From positions 372,001 to 436,000 of the forward strand of contig NZ_JAQQXP010000001.1 of the NCBI RefSeq assembly GCF_028595265.1: DNA of 64,000 bases, written 5' to 3'. This DNA is from Alteromonas gilva (GTDB taxonomy: Bacteria > Pseudomonadota > Gammaproteobacteria > Enterobacterales > Alteromonadaceae). A program made the translations under genes and the position numbers. This document shows, piece by piece, positions 1 through 8,524 of the stretch (position 1 is its first letter; each line of letters starts with the position of its first letter). The notes under the pieces are model-generated. The model was not told the DNA's origin. It made no database searches and worked only from the letters and a program-made list of their open reading frames with translations.

Positions 1-493
1 CCAGCCAGTTGAGTTTTTCCAGCGGGTAACCAAGATACCATTTGGTTCGTTCCAGCACAGGGCGAATGTCGAGGCGGCGAATGCCCAGCTCCGGGCGGCT
101 GCTGAGTTCATCACAGGTGGCTTTTAGCGTGGCCAGATCAGGAAAACAGGTAAACGAGATATAGTCTATGTCGCCGCTAATCCGCAAACAATCCATAAAT
201 TCCGGAATGGCTTGAATGGCGTTCTCAAAGGCCGACTTGTGGGGTTCCGTGTTGCTGTGCAGATAAATTTCGACGTAAGCAAGAACGTGCTGGCAAATCC
301 TGTCCAGATCCATTTCGGTATGAAAATTAAAAAAGTAGCCCGCTTCCTGCAGCGCTTTTTTGCGCTGAAAGCACGCGCTTGGCGATAAGCCTACGCGCTC
401 AGCCAGTTCCTGGTTCGACAAGTCCGCTTCCTTGTGTACCGTCGCCAGTATTTTTTTATTGTATTCGTCCAGTTTGAGAGTGCGTTTCGCCAC
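1..493 (-). CDS. Lrp/AsnC family transcriptional regulator (3' end outside the window)
   Basis: The minus strand reads open from a GTG at 493 to the left edge, giving 164 codons without a stop. The start of the protein (AKRTLKLDEYNKKILATV) is the typical Lrp/AsnC N-terminal helix, followed by a winged helix-turn-helix (NQELAERVGLSPSACFQRK, about residues 27-45). The rest, including DIDYISFTCFPD, fits the RAM/AsnC ligand-binding domain. Family members are about 150-165 residues, so little is missing. No ATG lies upstream in frame, so GTG is the best start. It is divergent from the permease operon beginning at 556 and is likely to regulate it, responding to a small nitrogenous ligand. Family call is firm; target and ligand are inference. 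Confidence 0.85.
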   Translation of the reverse strand, partial: MAKRTLKLDEYNKKILATVHKEADLSNQELAERVGLSPSACFQRKKALQEAGYFFNFHTEMDLDRICQHVLAYVEIYLHSNTEPHKSAFENAIQAIPEFMDCLRISGDIDYISFTCFPDLATLKATCDELSSRPELGIRRLDIRPVLERTKWYLGYPLEKLNWL

Positions 494-555
494 GGTTTGC
501 GCCTGCTAAAAAGATTATTTTGTTTTGGACTCTACTAAAAAATCCAGTTTTTGCA

Positions 556-1905
556 ATGACATCAACTACGCGAAGATATTTTGTGAGGCATTGCGTAGAC
601 TATTCAGCAAATTCTTCTACGGGCAAGGCATTGGAACAACCATACGCTACCGATACATCCCCGGTCGACGGGCACCATAAAGTTAACTGGCCGCGGGTTG
701 CTGCGGTGTCGGCAATGGTCAGCTTTTCGATTCCGACATTTGTTACCGGTATTGAGTTATTCGCAGCGCTGTCCTGGCAACAGGGACTAATAGCGATGGT
801 GATTGGCGCGCTGCTGCTCACGGTCATTGGCGGGATCATGGGCGATATTGGCGCCGCGACCGGTAAAAACTCTTATCTGCTGGTGCAGCAAACATTTGGT
901 AAGCAAGGCGCCGCCGTGCTCAATGTATTATTCGCGCTGTCGCTGGTAGGTTGGTTTGGGGTTAATCTCGACTTGTTTTCAGCGTCGGTATTGCGCGTTG
1001 CAGCAAGCTCTGCACTGCCGGTGCCATCAGCAACAGTCGTAGAAGGCATTGCCGGTGTATGCATGATTATGACGACCGTGGTTGGCTTTAAAATGATCAA
1101 CCGGCTGTCGGTATTATTGGTGCCGGTGATGATGTGTTTTGCCGCCTGGATGGGGTGGATGTCGCTTCAGGAGACAGCCGCGCCAGCAAGTTTACCGCTT
1201 ACCGACATCGCAACCACGTACACCATTTCTGATGGGGTGAATATGATTGTCGGTGTGATCATCATTGGCGCGATTATTTTACCGGACATTACCCGTTTCA
1301 GCCGCCAGCGACGGGGCGGAATATATACCGCCTTCTGGTCGTATCTGGTGGCGCAGTCGCTGGTATTGCTGATTGCCGCCAATGCAGCTGATAGTTTTCA
1401 TAGTCATGACATTATCGAGATTATCATGGCCTTAGGGTTAGGCAGCGCCGCCCTGCTTATTGTGGTTGCCGGAAGTTGGGTACTTAATTCGCTCAATTTG
1501 TACAGTGCTGAGCTGGCTATCAGCGCTAATTTACCCACCCAGGGGAATCGCTGGGTCACGCTGGCGTTGGGTGTACTGGGGATGCTGGCGGCGTTTGGCA
1601 ATATTCTGGATTATTTTATTACTTTTCTGGCGGTATTAACGGCGTTGTTTATTCCTGTGGCAGGCATTATCGCGCTCGATATTCACTGGTTGAATCGCCG
1701 CGATGACGCTGCCAGTAAGCCTGTGCCGGGGTCGCTTAACAAGGGCGCGGCCTGCGCCTGGGCCGCCGGCGCCATCGTGGCGATTTGTGATCAGTTAACC
1801 ACGCTGCCCTCGCTCACCACTATTTCGGCGATTGATGCGATGTTGCTGTCGGCGTTGGTCTATGGGCTATGGGGAAAGATTTCGCAACCGGGCAACAGGG
1901 GGTAA
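556..1905 (+). CDS. NCS1-family permease (cytosine permease CodB-like)
   Basis: A polytopic membrane protein of about 449 residues with roughly 12 hydrophobic segments. The opening membrane segments (FSIPTFVTGIELFAAL, then GALLLTVIGGIMGDIGAATG) match the cytosine permease group of nucleobase:cation symporters, which import nucleobases or hydantoin-like compounds with Na+ or H+. The start is unclear. ATG 556 is used but has no Shine-Dalgarno sequence, and the first 25 residues look unlike protein. A TTG at 631 would give a more typical N-terminus and leave about 140 bp for a shared promoter with the divergent Lrp gene; a TTG at 520 is also in frame. It is followed after 3 bp by the HyuA-like gene, so permease and enzymes form one operon. 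Substrate is inferred from context only. Confidence 0.82.
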   Translation: MTSTTRRYFVRHCVDYSANSSTGKALEQPYATDTSPVDGHHKVNWPRVAAVSAMVSFSIPTFVTGIELFAALSWQQGLIAMVIGALLLTVIGGIMGDIGAATGKNSYLLVQQTFGKQGAAVLNVLFALSLVGWFGVNLDLFSASVLRVAASSALPVPSATVVEGIAGVCMIMTTVVGFKMINRLSVLLVPVMMCFAAWMGWMSLQETAAPASLPLTDIATTYTISDGVNMIVGVIIIGAIILPDITRFSRQRRGGIYTAFWSYLVAQSLVLLIAANAADSFHSHDIIEIIMALGLGSAALLIVVAGSWVLNSLNLYSAELAISANLPTQGNRWVTLALGVLGMLAAFGNILDYFITFLAVLTALFIPVAGIIALDIHWLNRRDDAASKPVPGSLNKGAACAWAAGAIVAICDQLTTLPSLTTISAIDAMLLSALVYGLWGKISQPGNRG

Positions 1906-1908
1906 CAC

Positions 1909-3474
1909 GTGCGAATTGGAATTGATGTTGGCGGCACGCACACCGACGCCGTCTTACTCAGCGATAACACCGTGTTGGCGTCGATTAAAACCCTCACCAC
2001 GGCAGATGTCACCGGCGGGGTGTTTAACGCATTAGGATCATTACTGACACAAAGCGGTTATGCCGCGGCTGATATCGACACCCTGATGATTGGCACGACT
2101 CAGTTTACCAATGCGGTGGTTGAGCGTAAGTTTCTTGCACCGGTTGGCATTATCCGCCTTGCGCTGCCAAGTGGTAAAGGGTGCCCGCCACTGACCGACT
2201 GGCCTGCTGATTTAGCCGGTGCAGTGGGTGGAAATGTGTATGTTTGTCATGGCGGGTTTCTTTACGATGGTAACCCGCTTGCGCCGGTGAACAGCGCCGA
2301 AATTGACAAGGTTATTGCCGATATCAATCAACGGGGTATTCGCTGTGTGGCGATATCATCGCCTTTTTCCACTATGAACCCCGGCCCGGAAGAATGGGTC
2401 AGAGAGCGGGTGCTTAAGGCTATCCCGGATGTGCGGGTCACGCTGTCGCATCAGTTAGGCAGCCTCGGCTTACTAGAGCGGGAAAATTCCGCCATCCTCA
2501 ATGCGTCGTTACTGCCGTTTGCTGACACCGTGGTGAGCGCTCTTCAACAAGCACTCCGCCAGCATAATTTTAACTGCCCGGTATATATCAGCCAGAATGA
2601 CGGCACGTTAATGAGCACCCGCTTTGTGCGCCAGTTTCCGGCCCTTACCTTTGCCTCCGGGCCGACCAATTCGTTACGCGGCGCCTATAAACTTACCGAT
2701 ACTACAGACGCCATTGTCGTGGATATTGGCGGTACTACCTCCGACATCGGGGTGTTGCAGCGCGGTTTTCCCCGCGAGTCTGGCAGTGTCGTTGATGTAG
2801 GCGGCGTACGAACCAATTTCAGGATGCCCGACATCCGCGCCGTAGGCCTCGGCGGTGGCAGTCTGGTAAGTGCTGACGGGTCAACGGTTGGGCCGCAATC
2901 CTGCGGCCGTGAACTGGTCACTGAAGCGCTGGTATTTGGCGGTAACACGTTAACCGTTACCGATATTGCGGTGGCCAGTGGGGCGGTCAGCCTTGGCGAT
3001 CCGACCAGGCTGGCCAATGTACCCAGGGCCACCGTTAACAATGCCGCGGCGCGCATTCAACAACTGCTCAATAGCAATATTGAAATGATGAAACCAAACG
3101 CCAAGCCGGTACCGGTGATTCTGGTGGGCGGTGGCGCGGTTATCATCAAGGGTGATTTACCCGCGGCGTCAGTCACACTGCGCCCGGAACATGCCGGTGT
3201 GGCCAATGCTATTGGTGCCGCCATTGCTCAGGTTGGCGGCGAGTCCGAATCGTTACAATCATACCGCAGCCAGTCTCGGGAGGCCGCCATCGAACAGGTT
3301 AAACAGGCTGCTATCAGCCGTGCTGTGGCGGCCGGCGCTCAGCCTGACACCCTGCGAGTGGTGGATATTGAAGAAACCGACGTCCCCTATATGGATGATG
3401 GTATCACCCGGGTACGGGTAAAAGTTGTGGGGGAGCTGGGGTCGCCCGGTAACCCGCTAACAGGAGAGCGGTAA
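1909..3474 (+). CDS. HyuA-like hydantoinase/oxoprolinase family protein
   Basis: A 521-residue protein with the hydantoinase A/oxoprolinase fold. It opens with the nucleotide-binding loop DVGGTHTDA (residues 6-14) and has a second actin-like phosphate motif VVDIGGTTSDIG in the middle and a glycine-rich GGGSLVSADG segment. Family members use ATP to open 5-membered lactam or hydantoin rings, often with a HyuB partner, but no HyuB is encoded here. GTG 1909 starts 3 bp after the permease stop and is preceded by a good AGGGGG ribosome site. It is co-transcribed with the DUF917 gene, an arrangement seen repeatedly for this family. The reaction is not determined by the sequence. Confidence 0.85.
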   Translation: MRIGIDVGGTHTDAVLLSDNTVLASIKTLTTADVTGGVFNALGSLLTQSGYAAADIDTLMIGTTQFTNAVVERKFLAPVGIIRLALPSGKGCPPLTDWPADLAGAVGGNVYVCHGGFLYDGNPLAPVNSAEIDKVIADINQRGIRCVAISSPFSTMNPGPEEWVRERVLKAIPDVRVTLSHQLGSLGLLERENSAILNASLLPFADTVVSALQQALRQHNFNCPVYISQNDGTLMSTRFVRQFPALTFASGPTNSLRGAYKLTDTTDAIVVDIGGTTSDIGVLQRGFPRESGSVVDVGGVRTNFRMPDIRAVGLGGGSLVSADGSTVGPQSCGRELVTEALVFGGNTLTVTDIAVASGAVSLGDPTRLANVPRATVNNAAARIQQLLNSNIEMMKPNAKPVPVILVGGGAVIIKGDLPAASVTLRPEHAGVANAIGAAIAQVGGESESLQSYRSQSREAAIEQVKQAAISRAVAAGAQPDTLRVVDIEETDVPYMDDGITRVRVKVVGELGSPGNPLTGER

Positions 3475-3475
3475 T

Positions 3476-4558
3476 ATGAATTCCCTGACAGTCGATGATC
3501 TCGAAGCGCTGAGTCTTGGAGCGGTGTTTTTGGCAACCGGAGGCGGTGGCGATCCTTATTTGCCCATGTTGCTGGCCCGCCAGGCGCTGCAAGAATATGG
3601 ACCGGTAACATTGTTACCGGTAGAGGCTCTGGATGATAACGCCCATATTGTGGCTCTGGGCGCGGTTGGGGCTCCGACAGTGAGTCTTGAGTTGTTACCC
3701 TCGGTCGACGAGGCCAGCGAAACGCTACGCGAGTACGAAACCCAAACCGGCCACAAGGTCGATGCTGTCGCGGCCTTTGAAGTGGGAGGCGGTAACTCGC
3801 TGTTGCCGATAATGGCTGCGGTAGGGCGTGGTTTGCCGGTCATTGATGGTGACGGCATGGGCCGGGCGTTACCCGAAGCGCAAATGATGACATTTGCTAT
3901 TGCAGGCGCCAAGCCCACTCCGGCAGTCGCCCGTGATTATGCGGGGAATACGGCGAGCTTCAGCACCTCTGATACGCATACCTATGAGCGCCATATCCGG
4001 GCCTTTGCAATGGCCGCCGGAGGTATGATCACTGCCGCAGAGCATCCTATGCGGGGCGCCTTTATAAAGCAGGCAATTATACCGGGTACTATTAGTTTTG
4101 CCGTGCAACTCGGACAGTTACTCATGCGCCACCGCGGGCCGGTAGAGCAGATCGTGGCGCCGCTTGAGCAGCTTTTTGCCGATTCAGTGTATGGTGTATG
4201 CCGACTGCTTTTTACCGGCAAAGTGGTAGATAAAAGCACCAAAATCGTCGGCGGCTACGATGTAGGGACGGCGCTGATTGATGCTTTCGACAGTACGGAA
4301 GCGTCGCTGGAAGTGGCCATTAAAAATGAATATCTGCTGGCACGTCAGCAACACAAGATACTGGCCAGTGTGCCGGATCTCATTATCATCGTTGACTATG
4401 ATACGTCGCAACCGATCAATGCGGAGCGCCTGAAATTTGGTCAGCGAGTGGGTGTGATGGCGGTGGGTTGCCCGGCTTTTTATCATTGTGATGCCGCGCT
4501 GGAAGTTGTTTCGCCGCGCGCCTTCGGCTTTGATCTTGATTATCAGCCGCTGACTTAA
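3476..4558 (+). CDS. DUF917 (S-methyl-thiohydantoin desulfurase-like) family protein
   Basis: A 360-residue soluble protein with the DUF917 hallmarks: an N-terminal LATGGGGDPYLP glycine-rich loop (about residues 19-30), EVGGGNSL and DGDGMGRALPE in the middle, and a C-terminal domain with PDLIIIVDYDTSQPIN. Members commonly sit beside HyuA-type genes and have been linked to thiohydantoin chemistry. Start ATG 3476 follows an AGGAGAG ribosome site and lies one base after the HyuA stop, so translation is coupled. Together with the permease and Lrp-type regulator it forms a compact catabolic unit. Family assignment is good; the substrate remains unknown. Confidence 0.83.
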   Translation: MNSLTVDDLEALSLGAVFLATGGGGDPYLPMLLARQALQEYGPVTLLPVEALDDNAHIVALGAVGAPTVSLELLPSVDEASETLREYETQTGHKVDAVAAFEVGGGNSLLPIMAAVGRGLPVIDGDGMGRALPEAQMMTFAIAGAKPTPAVARDYAGNTASFSTSDTHTYERHIRAFAMAAGGMITAAEHPMRGAFIKQAIIPGTISFAVQLGQLLMRHRGPVEQIVAPLEQLFADSVYGVCRLLFTGKVVDKSTKIVGGYDVGTALIDAFDSTEASLEVAIKNEYLLARQQHKILASVPDLIIIVDYDTSQPINAERLKFGQRVGVMAVGCPAFYHCDAALEVVSPRAFGFDLDYQPLT

Positions 4559-4567
4559 CAGCCAGGC

Positions 4568-4945
4568 TCAGGCAAAATCGAATTCGAAATCGTAGTAGTG
4601 CTTGCCCTTGATATTTTGAATTTGCATATTGCCATACAAGCCCGCCAGCTCACCCGTTGCCGAATCGGGGACCACGATTATGGTAAGTTTTTGCTTGCCT
4701 TTACTCATAGTGCCCATGTGCTGCAACGAAAATGTGCCTTGCTTGTCTTGCAACCGCCCGCGAAATACCTCAAAGGCGACGTAGCTTGCAGAGCCTTTAA
4801 CGGCAGTACGTTTGCTTAGCATCTGGCCATTTGCAGTGCCGGCCAGCTCACCGCTAAACGATTTGTTAATTAACATGCGGCCCATATCTAGCTCATCCTG
4901 CTGTGGGGTTAATTCAACGATAAATTCACCTAACACTCGTTGCAT
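4568..4945 (-). CDS. DUF3224 family protein
   Basis: A 125-residue cytoplasmic protein without signal peptide or membrane segment. The pattern of GRMLINKSFSGELAGTANG near residue 22, GSASYVAFE in the centre and VVPDSATGELAGL near residue 92 is that of the small DUF3224 beta-barrel family, whose function is unknown. The start ATG at 4945 is preceded by GGAG at suitable spacing. The gene converges with the DUF917 gene, 9 bp between their ends, and is divergent from speA across about 290 bp. No functional link to either neighbour is evident. Confidence 0.75.
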   Translation of the reverse strand: MQRVLGEFIVELTPQQDELDMGRMLINKSFSGELAGTANGQMLSKRTAVKGSASYVAFEVFRGRLQDKQGTFSLQHMGTMSKGKQKLTIIVVPDSATGELAGLYGNMQIQNIKGKHYYDFEFDFA

Positions 4946-5238
4946 TCCCTGTTACTCCTTTACAATGACTTAACAAATAGCCGAACCCTATCGGATTTTT
5001 TATGAAAGTCATGGGTCTGTGTTGATCAATGGTACGGCCAGTTGCGAAATTTAGTCAATGAATTTTTGTCTGATTCGCAATGTGCGTGGCTTACCGATAC
5101 ACTAATCCAGTCGGGTACTTGATGCGTAAAATGTCATAGCGTTAACACCAAAGCCCGTTATAATACGCGCCAAATCATGTCGTGGCAGCATTGCCACTCG
5201 AAGGTTGGCTCAAATAATTGCAAAAGGTACTACATACA

Positions 5239-7167
5239 ATGGTTGGAACGTCAGGGAACTGGTCGATAGAAGAAGCCGAACGCATTTATGGCGTTTCCCG
5301 GTGGGGAGGTGGTTATTTTCACATTGGCGAAAACGGCAATATTAAAATAACGCCAAACCCGTCAGATCCCTCAGTGCAGATTGATTTCAAAGCGGTTATC
5401 GAGGAAATTCATGAGGAAGGCGTACAACTGCCAGTAGTGGTGCGTTTTCACGATATTTTACGCTCGCAGGTTGCCAACCTGAATACCCACTTTCGAAATA
5501 CCATTAGCGAAGCGGAATACCAGGGTGAGTACCATGGTGTTTATCCGGTTAAGGTTAACCAGATGCGTGAAGTGGTTGAAGAAGTGGTTGATGCCGGTGC
5601 GCCATTTAATTATGGCCTCGAAGCGGGCTCGAAGGCCGAGTTACTGACCGTTCTGGCGTTGAACAACAACGAAGACTCCCTGACGGTACTGAATGGTTAT
5701 AAAGACGAAGAATTTATGCGCTTGGCGCTGCTAGGCCGTAAGTTGGGTCGTCGTATGGTGGTGGTGGTTGAGAAGTACTCTGAACTGTTACTGCTGGTAA
5801 GAATAGCCAAGGAACTCAAGATTGATCCAATCATTGGCGTGCGGGCGAAAATGACCGTAAAAGGGCGTGGCAAATGGGAAAGCTCGGGCGGCGACCGTGC
5901 CAAGTTTGGATTGAGTTTTGCCGAAATTATAAATACTGCGCGCTATCTGAAAGAGCATGATATGGCGCACTGCTTTAAGCTGTTGCACTTTCATATCGGC
6001 AGCCAGCTGACAGACATTCGCTCCGTGAAAGAAGCGATTTCCGAAGGTGGCCGAATTTATGCTGAGCTGCATAAAATGGGCTTCCCGCTGGACTATGTTG
6101 ATGTGGGCGGTGGCCTGGGTATTGATTACGACGGTACCGCCTCCACCAGTGAATCATCGCGCAATTACAGCATGCAGGAATATGTTTCTGATGTAGTCTA
6201 CGGCATGAAAGAAATGTGCGATCTTGAAGGGGTTCCGCACCCTAATCTGGTCAGTGAAAGTGGCCGTGCTATTACTGCACATCATAGCTGTGTGATCACC
6301 GAAATCATGGGCGAAATTAAGTCAAACAGCGCCGCAATCGACACTGGTCCGAAGGATGGTGAGCACTATTTCGTTAAGAATATGCGCGAAATGATCAGTA
6401 ATTTTGATCAACAAACCAACATGCAGGAATTGTATAACGATGCCTCCCAATACAAGGAACAGGCGCTGGATGCGTTTAAATTAAGCGTACTGTCGCTTGA
6501 GGAACTGGCGAAAATCGAAACCATGTATTGGGAAATCATGACGCGGCTGCAGGCTTATTATGCCCAGGCCGAATATGTGCCCGAAGAATTACAGGAGCTG
6601 GATTTTAATCTGTCTTCGCAATACTTGTGCAACTTCTCGGTATTTCAGTCGGCCGCTGACACCTGGGCGATTGATCAGTTATTACCGGTAGTGCCGATTT
6701 CACGTTTGCATGAGCGCCCCGAAATTAACTGCTCACTGGTAGATATTACCTGCGACAGCGACGGCAAGATTGATCAGTTTTCAGTAGGGCGTGAAATTAC
6801 CGACGTGTTACCTATGCACCGCCTTAAGGCGAATGAACCCTACTATATCGGGCTGTTTCTTACCGGTGCTTACCAGGACGTGATGGGCGATATGCACAAC
6901 TTGTTTGGTCGTCTCAATGAAGTGCATATTTTTAGCTACGATGACGATCCACAAGACTTTTACATAGAAGAAGTCGTAAAGGGCTCATCAGTAGAGGACG
7001 TCCTCAGTATTATGCAATACAACCCGAAAGCCATGGCCTACGACATGAAGCGTCTGATCGACAAGCAAGTGTCGGCCGGCGTTATCAAGCCCCGTGAAGG
7101 TGTACGCTGGACCGATTTTTACGAAGATTGCTTAAGTGGTTACACGTATTTGAAGACAGCCAAATAA
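5239..7167 (+). CDS. speA: Biosynthetic arginine decarboxylase
   Basis: Decarboxylates L-arginine to agmatine, the first step of the agmatine route to putrescine. The 642-residue product has the fold III PLP domain with the lysine motif YPVKVNQ (Lys105 from ATG 5239), the glycine-rich DVGGGLGID phosphate loop, a helical insert and the C-terminal beta domain ending in the ITCDSDGKID and GAYQDVMG motifs that build the second half of the active site. Length matches SpeA (about 630-660). A TTG at 5218 is in frame, but ATG 5239 is preferred because AAAGGT precedes it. The upstream 290 bp hold no other gene and must contain the promoter. No speB follows; the gene appears monocistronic. Confidence 0.95.
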   Translation: MVGTSGNWSIEEAERIYGVSRWGGGYFHIGENGNIKITPNPSDPSVQIDFKAVIEEIHEEGVQLPVVVRFHDILRSQVANLNTHFRNTISEAEYQGEYHGVYPVKVNQMREVVEEVVDAGAPFNYGLEAGSKAELLTVLALNNNEDSLTVLNGYKDEEFMRLALLGRKLGRRMVVVVEKYSELLLLVRIAKELKIDPIIGVRAKMTVKGRGKWESSGGDRAKFGLSFAEIINTARYLKEHDMAHCFKLLHFHIGSQLTDIRSVKEAISEGGRIYAELHKMGFPLDYVDVGGGLGIDYDGTASTSESSRNYSMQEYVSDVVYGMKEMCDLEGVPHPNLVSESGRAITAHHSCVITEIMGEIKSNSAAIDTGPKDGEHYFVKNMREMISNFDQQTNMQELYNDASQYKEQALDAFKLSVLSLEELAKIETMYWEIMTRLQAYYAQAEYVPEELQELDFNLSSQYLCNFSVFQSAADTWAIDQLLPVVPISRLHERPEINCSLVDITCDSDGKIDQFSVGREITDVLPMHRLKANEPYYIGLFLTGAYQDVMGDMHNLFGRLNEVHIFSYDDDPQDFYIEEVVKGSSVEDVLSIMQYNPKAMAYDMKRLIDKQVSAGVIKPREGVRWTDFYEDCLSGYTYLKTAK

Positions 7168-7168
7168 C

Positions 7169-8326
7169 TTATTTACCCAGGCTCTCGTGTCGGGCCTGGT
7201 TAAAGTAAGCTTTCCAAAAGTCGGCAGTTGTGGTGTTAATGAGATTAGATTCTGCATTCATCAGCATCACATAGCCGGCTTTGTGTTTAGGCGAGAAGGA
7301 CACATCGGCACGGTAGCCTTTTACCCAGCCGCCGTGGTAGTTAAGTACTTCGCCAGCATAGTCATACACCCGCCATCCGAGTCCGTAGTGCGCATCTTTC
7401 AGATCTTCTCGCCAGCCACGCCGGTAGACTTCCCGGCTGGTGCGAACCCGTGGCGTGGTGACCGCTTCAACCACATCTTCCGGTACCACGGTAGGAAACT
7501 CCAGCAACATAGCTTGCAGCCAGCGGGTCATATCGTTAATGCTGGCATTCACTCCTGCTGCGGGGGCAAAGCGATAATAATTACTTTCTACCGGCCCTTC
7601 CTGCCAGCGATTGCGGGCAATGGCAATATGCGGCCTCGCCCAACTTTCTGAGGCCAGCAGGCCGCCTTTACCCGCACTGGCTGTTTGCATACCCAGGGGG
7701 GTGAGGATCTGCTCTTGTAACTGGCGATGATATGAGGTGTTACGACTCACAAAATACTCTTCAATGGCGCCGAACAAGGCATTTTGATAGGTATAACATT
7801 CGCCGGGTGCGCACAGCGGCTGTAAGCCAGCCAACTGACTTAATACACGCTTGAGAGGGTAGTTTGCTTCGATAAGGTTGTCATAGGCATTTGGCATAAA
7901 GCCACTGGACTGGCCGAGAATATGGCCAAGGGCAAGATCAGGATTCAGGGTGCCATTTTCGCCCAGGGTATCGCTCAACTCGGTAACCGGTGTATTCCAG
8001 TGCAATTGCTGCTGACGCACGAGTTTGGCCATAAGCACCGAAGTAAAGGTTTTTGAGACCGACGCTAAACGAAACACGGTATCTTCGGTGATCGGCTCAC
8101 CGCCGCGGTGAGTTTTGCCATACACGTAGATAACCGGCGACTTACCCTGTTGGTAAAAGACCATCGCGTAGCCCGGAATATTATACTTTTCGGCTTGTTG
8201 TTGGACCTCGGCGGCGTAGTCGGCGAACCATTGCTCGGTAGCGATCACGTCGCGACTTGCAGCGCAACCGAGCAAAAACAACAATGCGACCAGCACATAC
8301 TGGCGCAGCGAATAAAAATCTGGCAA
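7169..8326 (-). CDS. Serine beta-lactamase-fold hydrolase, lipoprotein
   Basis: A 385-residue member of the class C beta-lactamase / penicillin-binding protein superfamily. The catalytic SxxK motif is SVSK at residues 89-92, the YxN motif appears as YQN, and an HGG motif (YHGGW) takes the place of KTG. The N-terminus has a lipoprotein signal with lipobox LLGC at Cys21, placing it on the periplasmic face of a membrane. Such proteins act as D-Ala-D-Ala peptidases, esterases or amidases; true beta-lactamase activity cannot be deduced. The start is a TTG supported by a GGGAG ribosome site 8 bases upstream. It ends one base from speA, in convergent orientation. Confidence 0.85.
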   Translation of the reverse strand: MPDFYSLRQYVLVALLFLLGCAASRDVIATEQWFADYAAEVQQQAEKYNIPGYAMVFYQQGKSPVIYVYGKTHRGGEPITEDTVFRLASVSKTFTSVLMAKLVRQQQLHWNTPVTELSDTLGENGTLNPDLALGHILGQSSGFMPNAYDNLIEANYPLKRVLSQLAGLQPLCAPGECYTYQNALFGAIEEYFVSRNTSYHRQLQEQILTPLGMQTASAGKGGLLASESWARPHIAIARNRWQEGPVESNYYRFAPAAGVNASINDMTRWLQAMLLEFPTVVPEDVVEAVTTPRVRTSREVYRRGWREDLKDAHYGLGWRVYDYAGEVLNYHGGWVKGYRADVSFSPKHKAGYVMLMNAESNLINTTTADFWKAYFNQARHESLGK

Positions 8327-8524
8327 ACGACACTCCCAGGTAACAACACTATAAAGGGATAGAAATAATCAAATCTGTGGCTATTATGCGGTGGCAAGGC
8401 GATGCAATCAACTTCACAGACAAAGCGTTAGACGCTTAAAATTAAATAGAGTTCCGATTTCTTCGTATGATAACGCACGAAGCGCGATAGAATAGCACGT
8501 TCATTGGTTAAGATGGGATAACGC

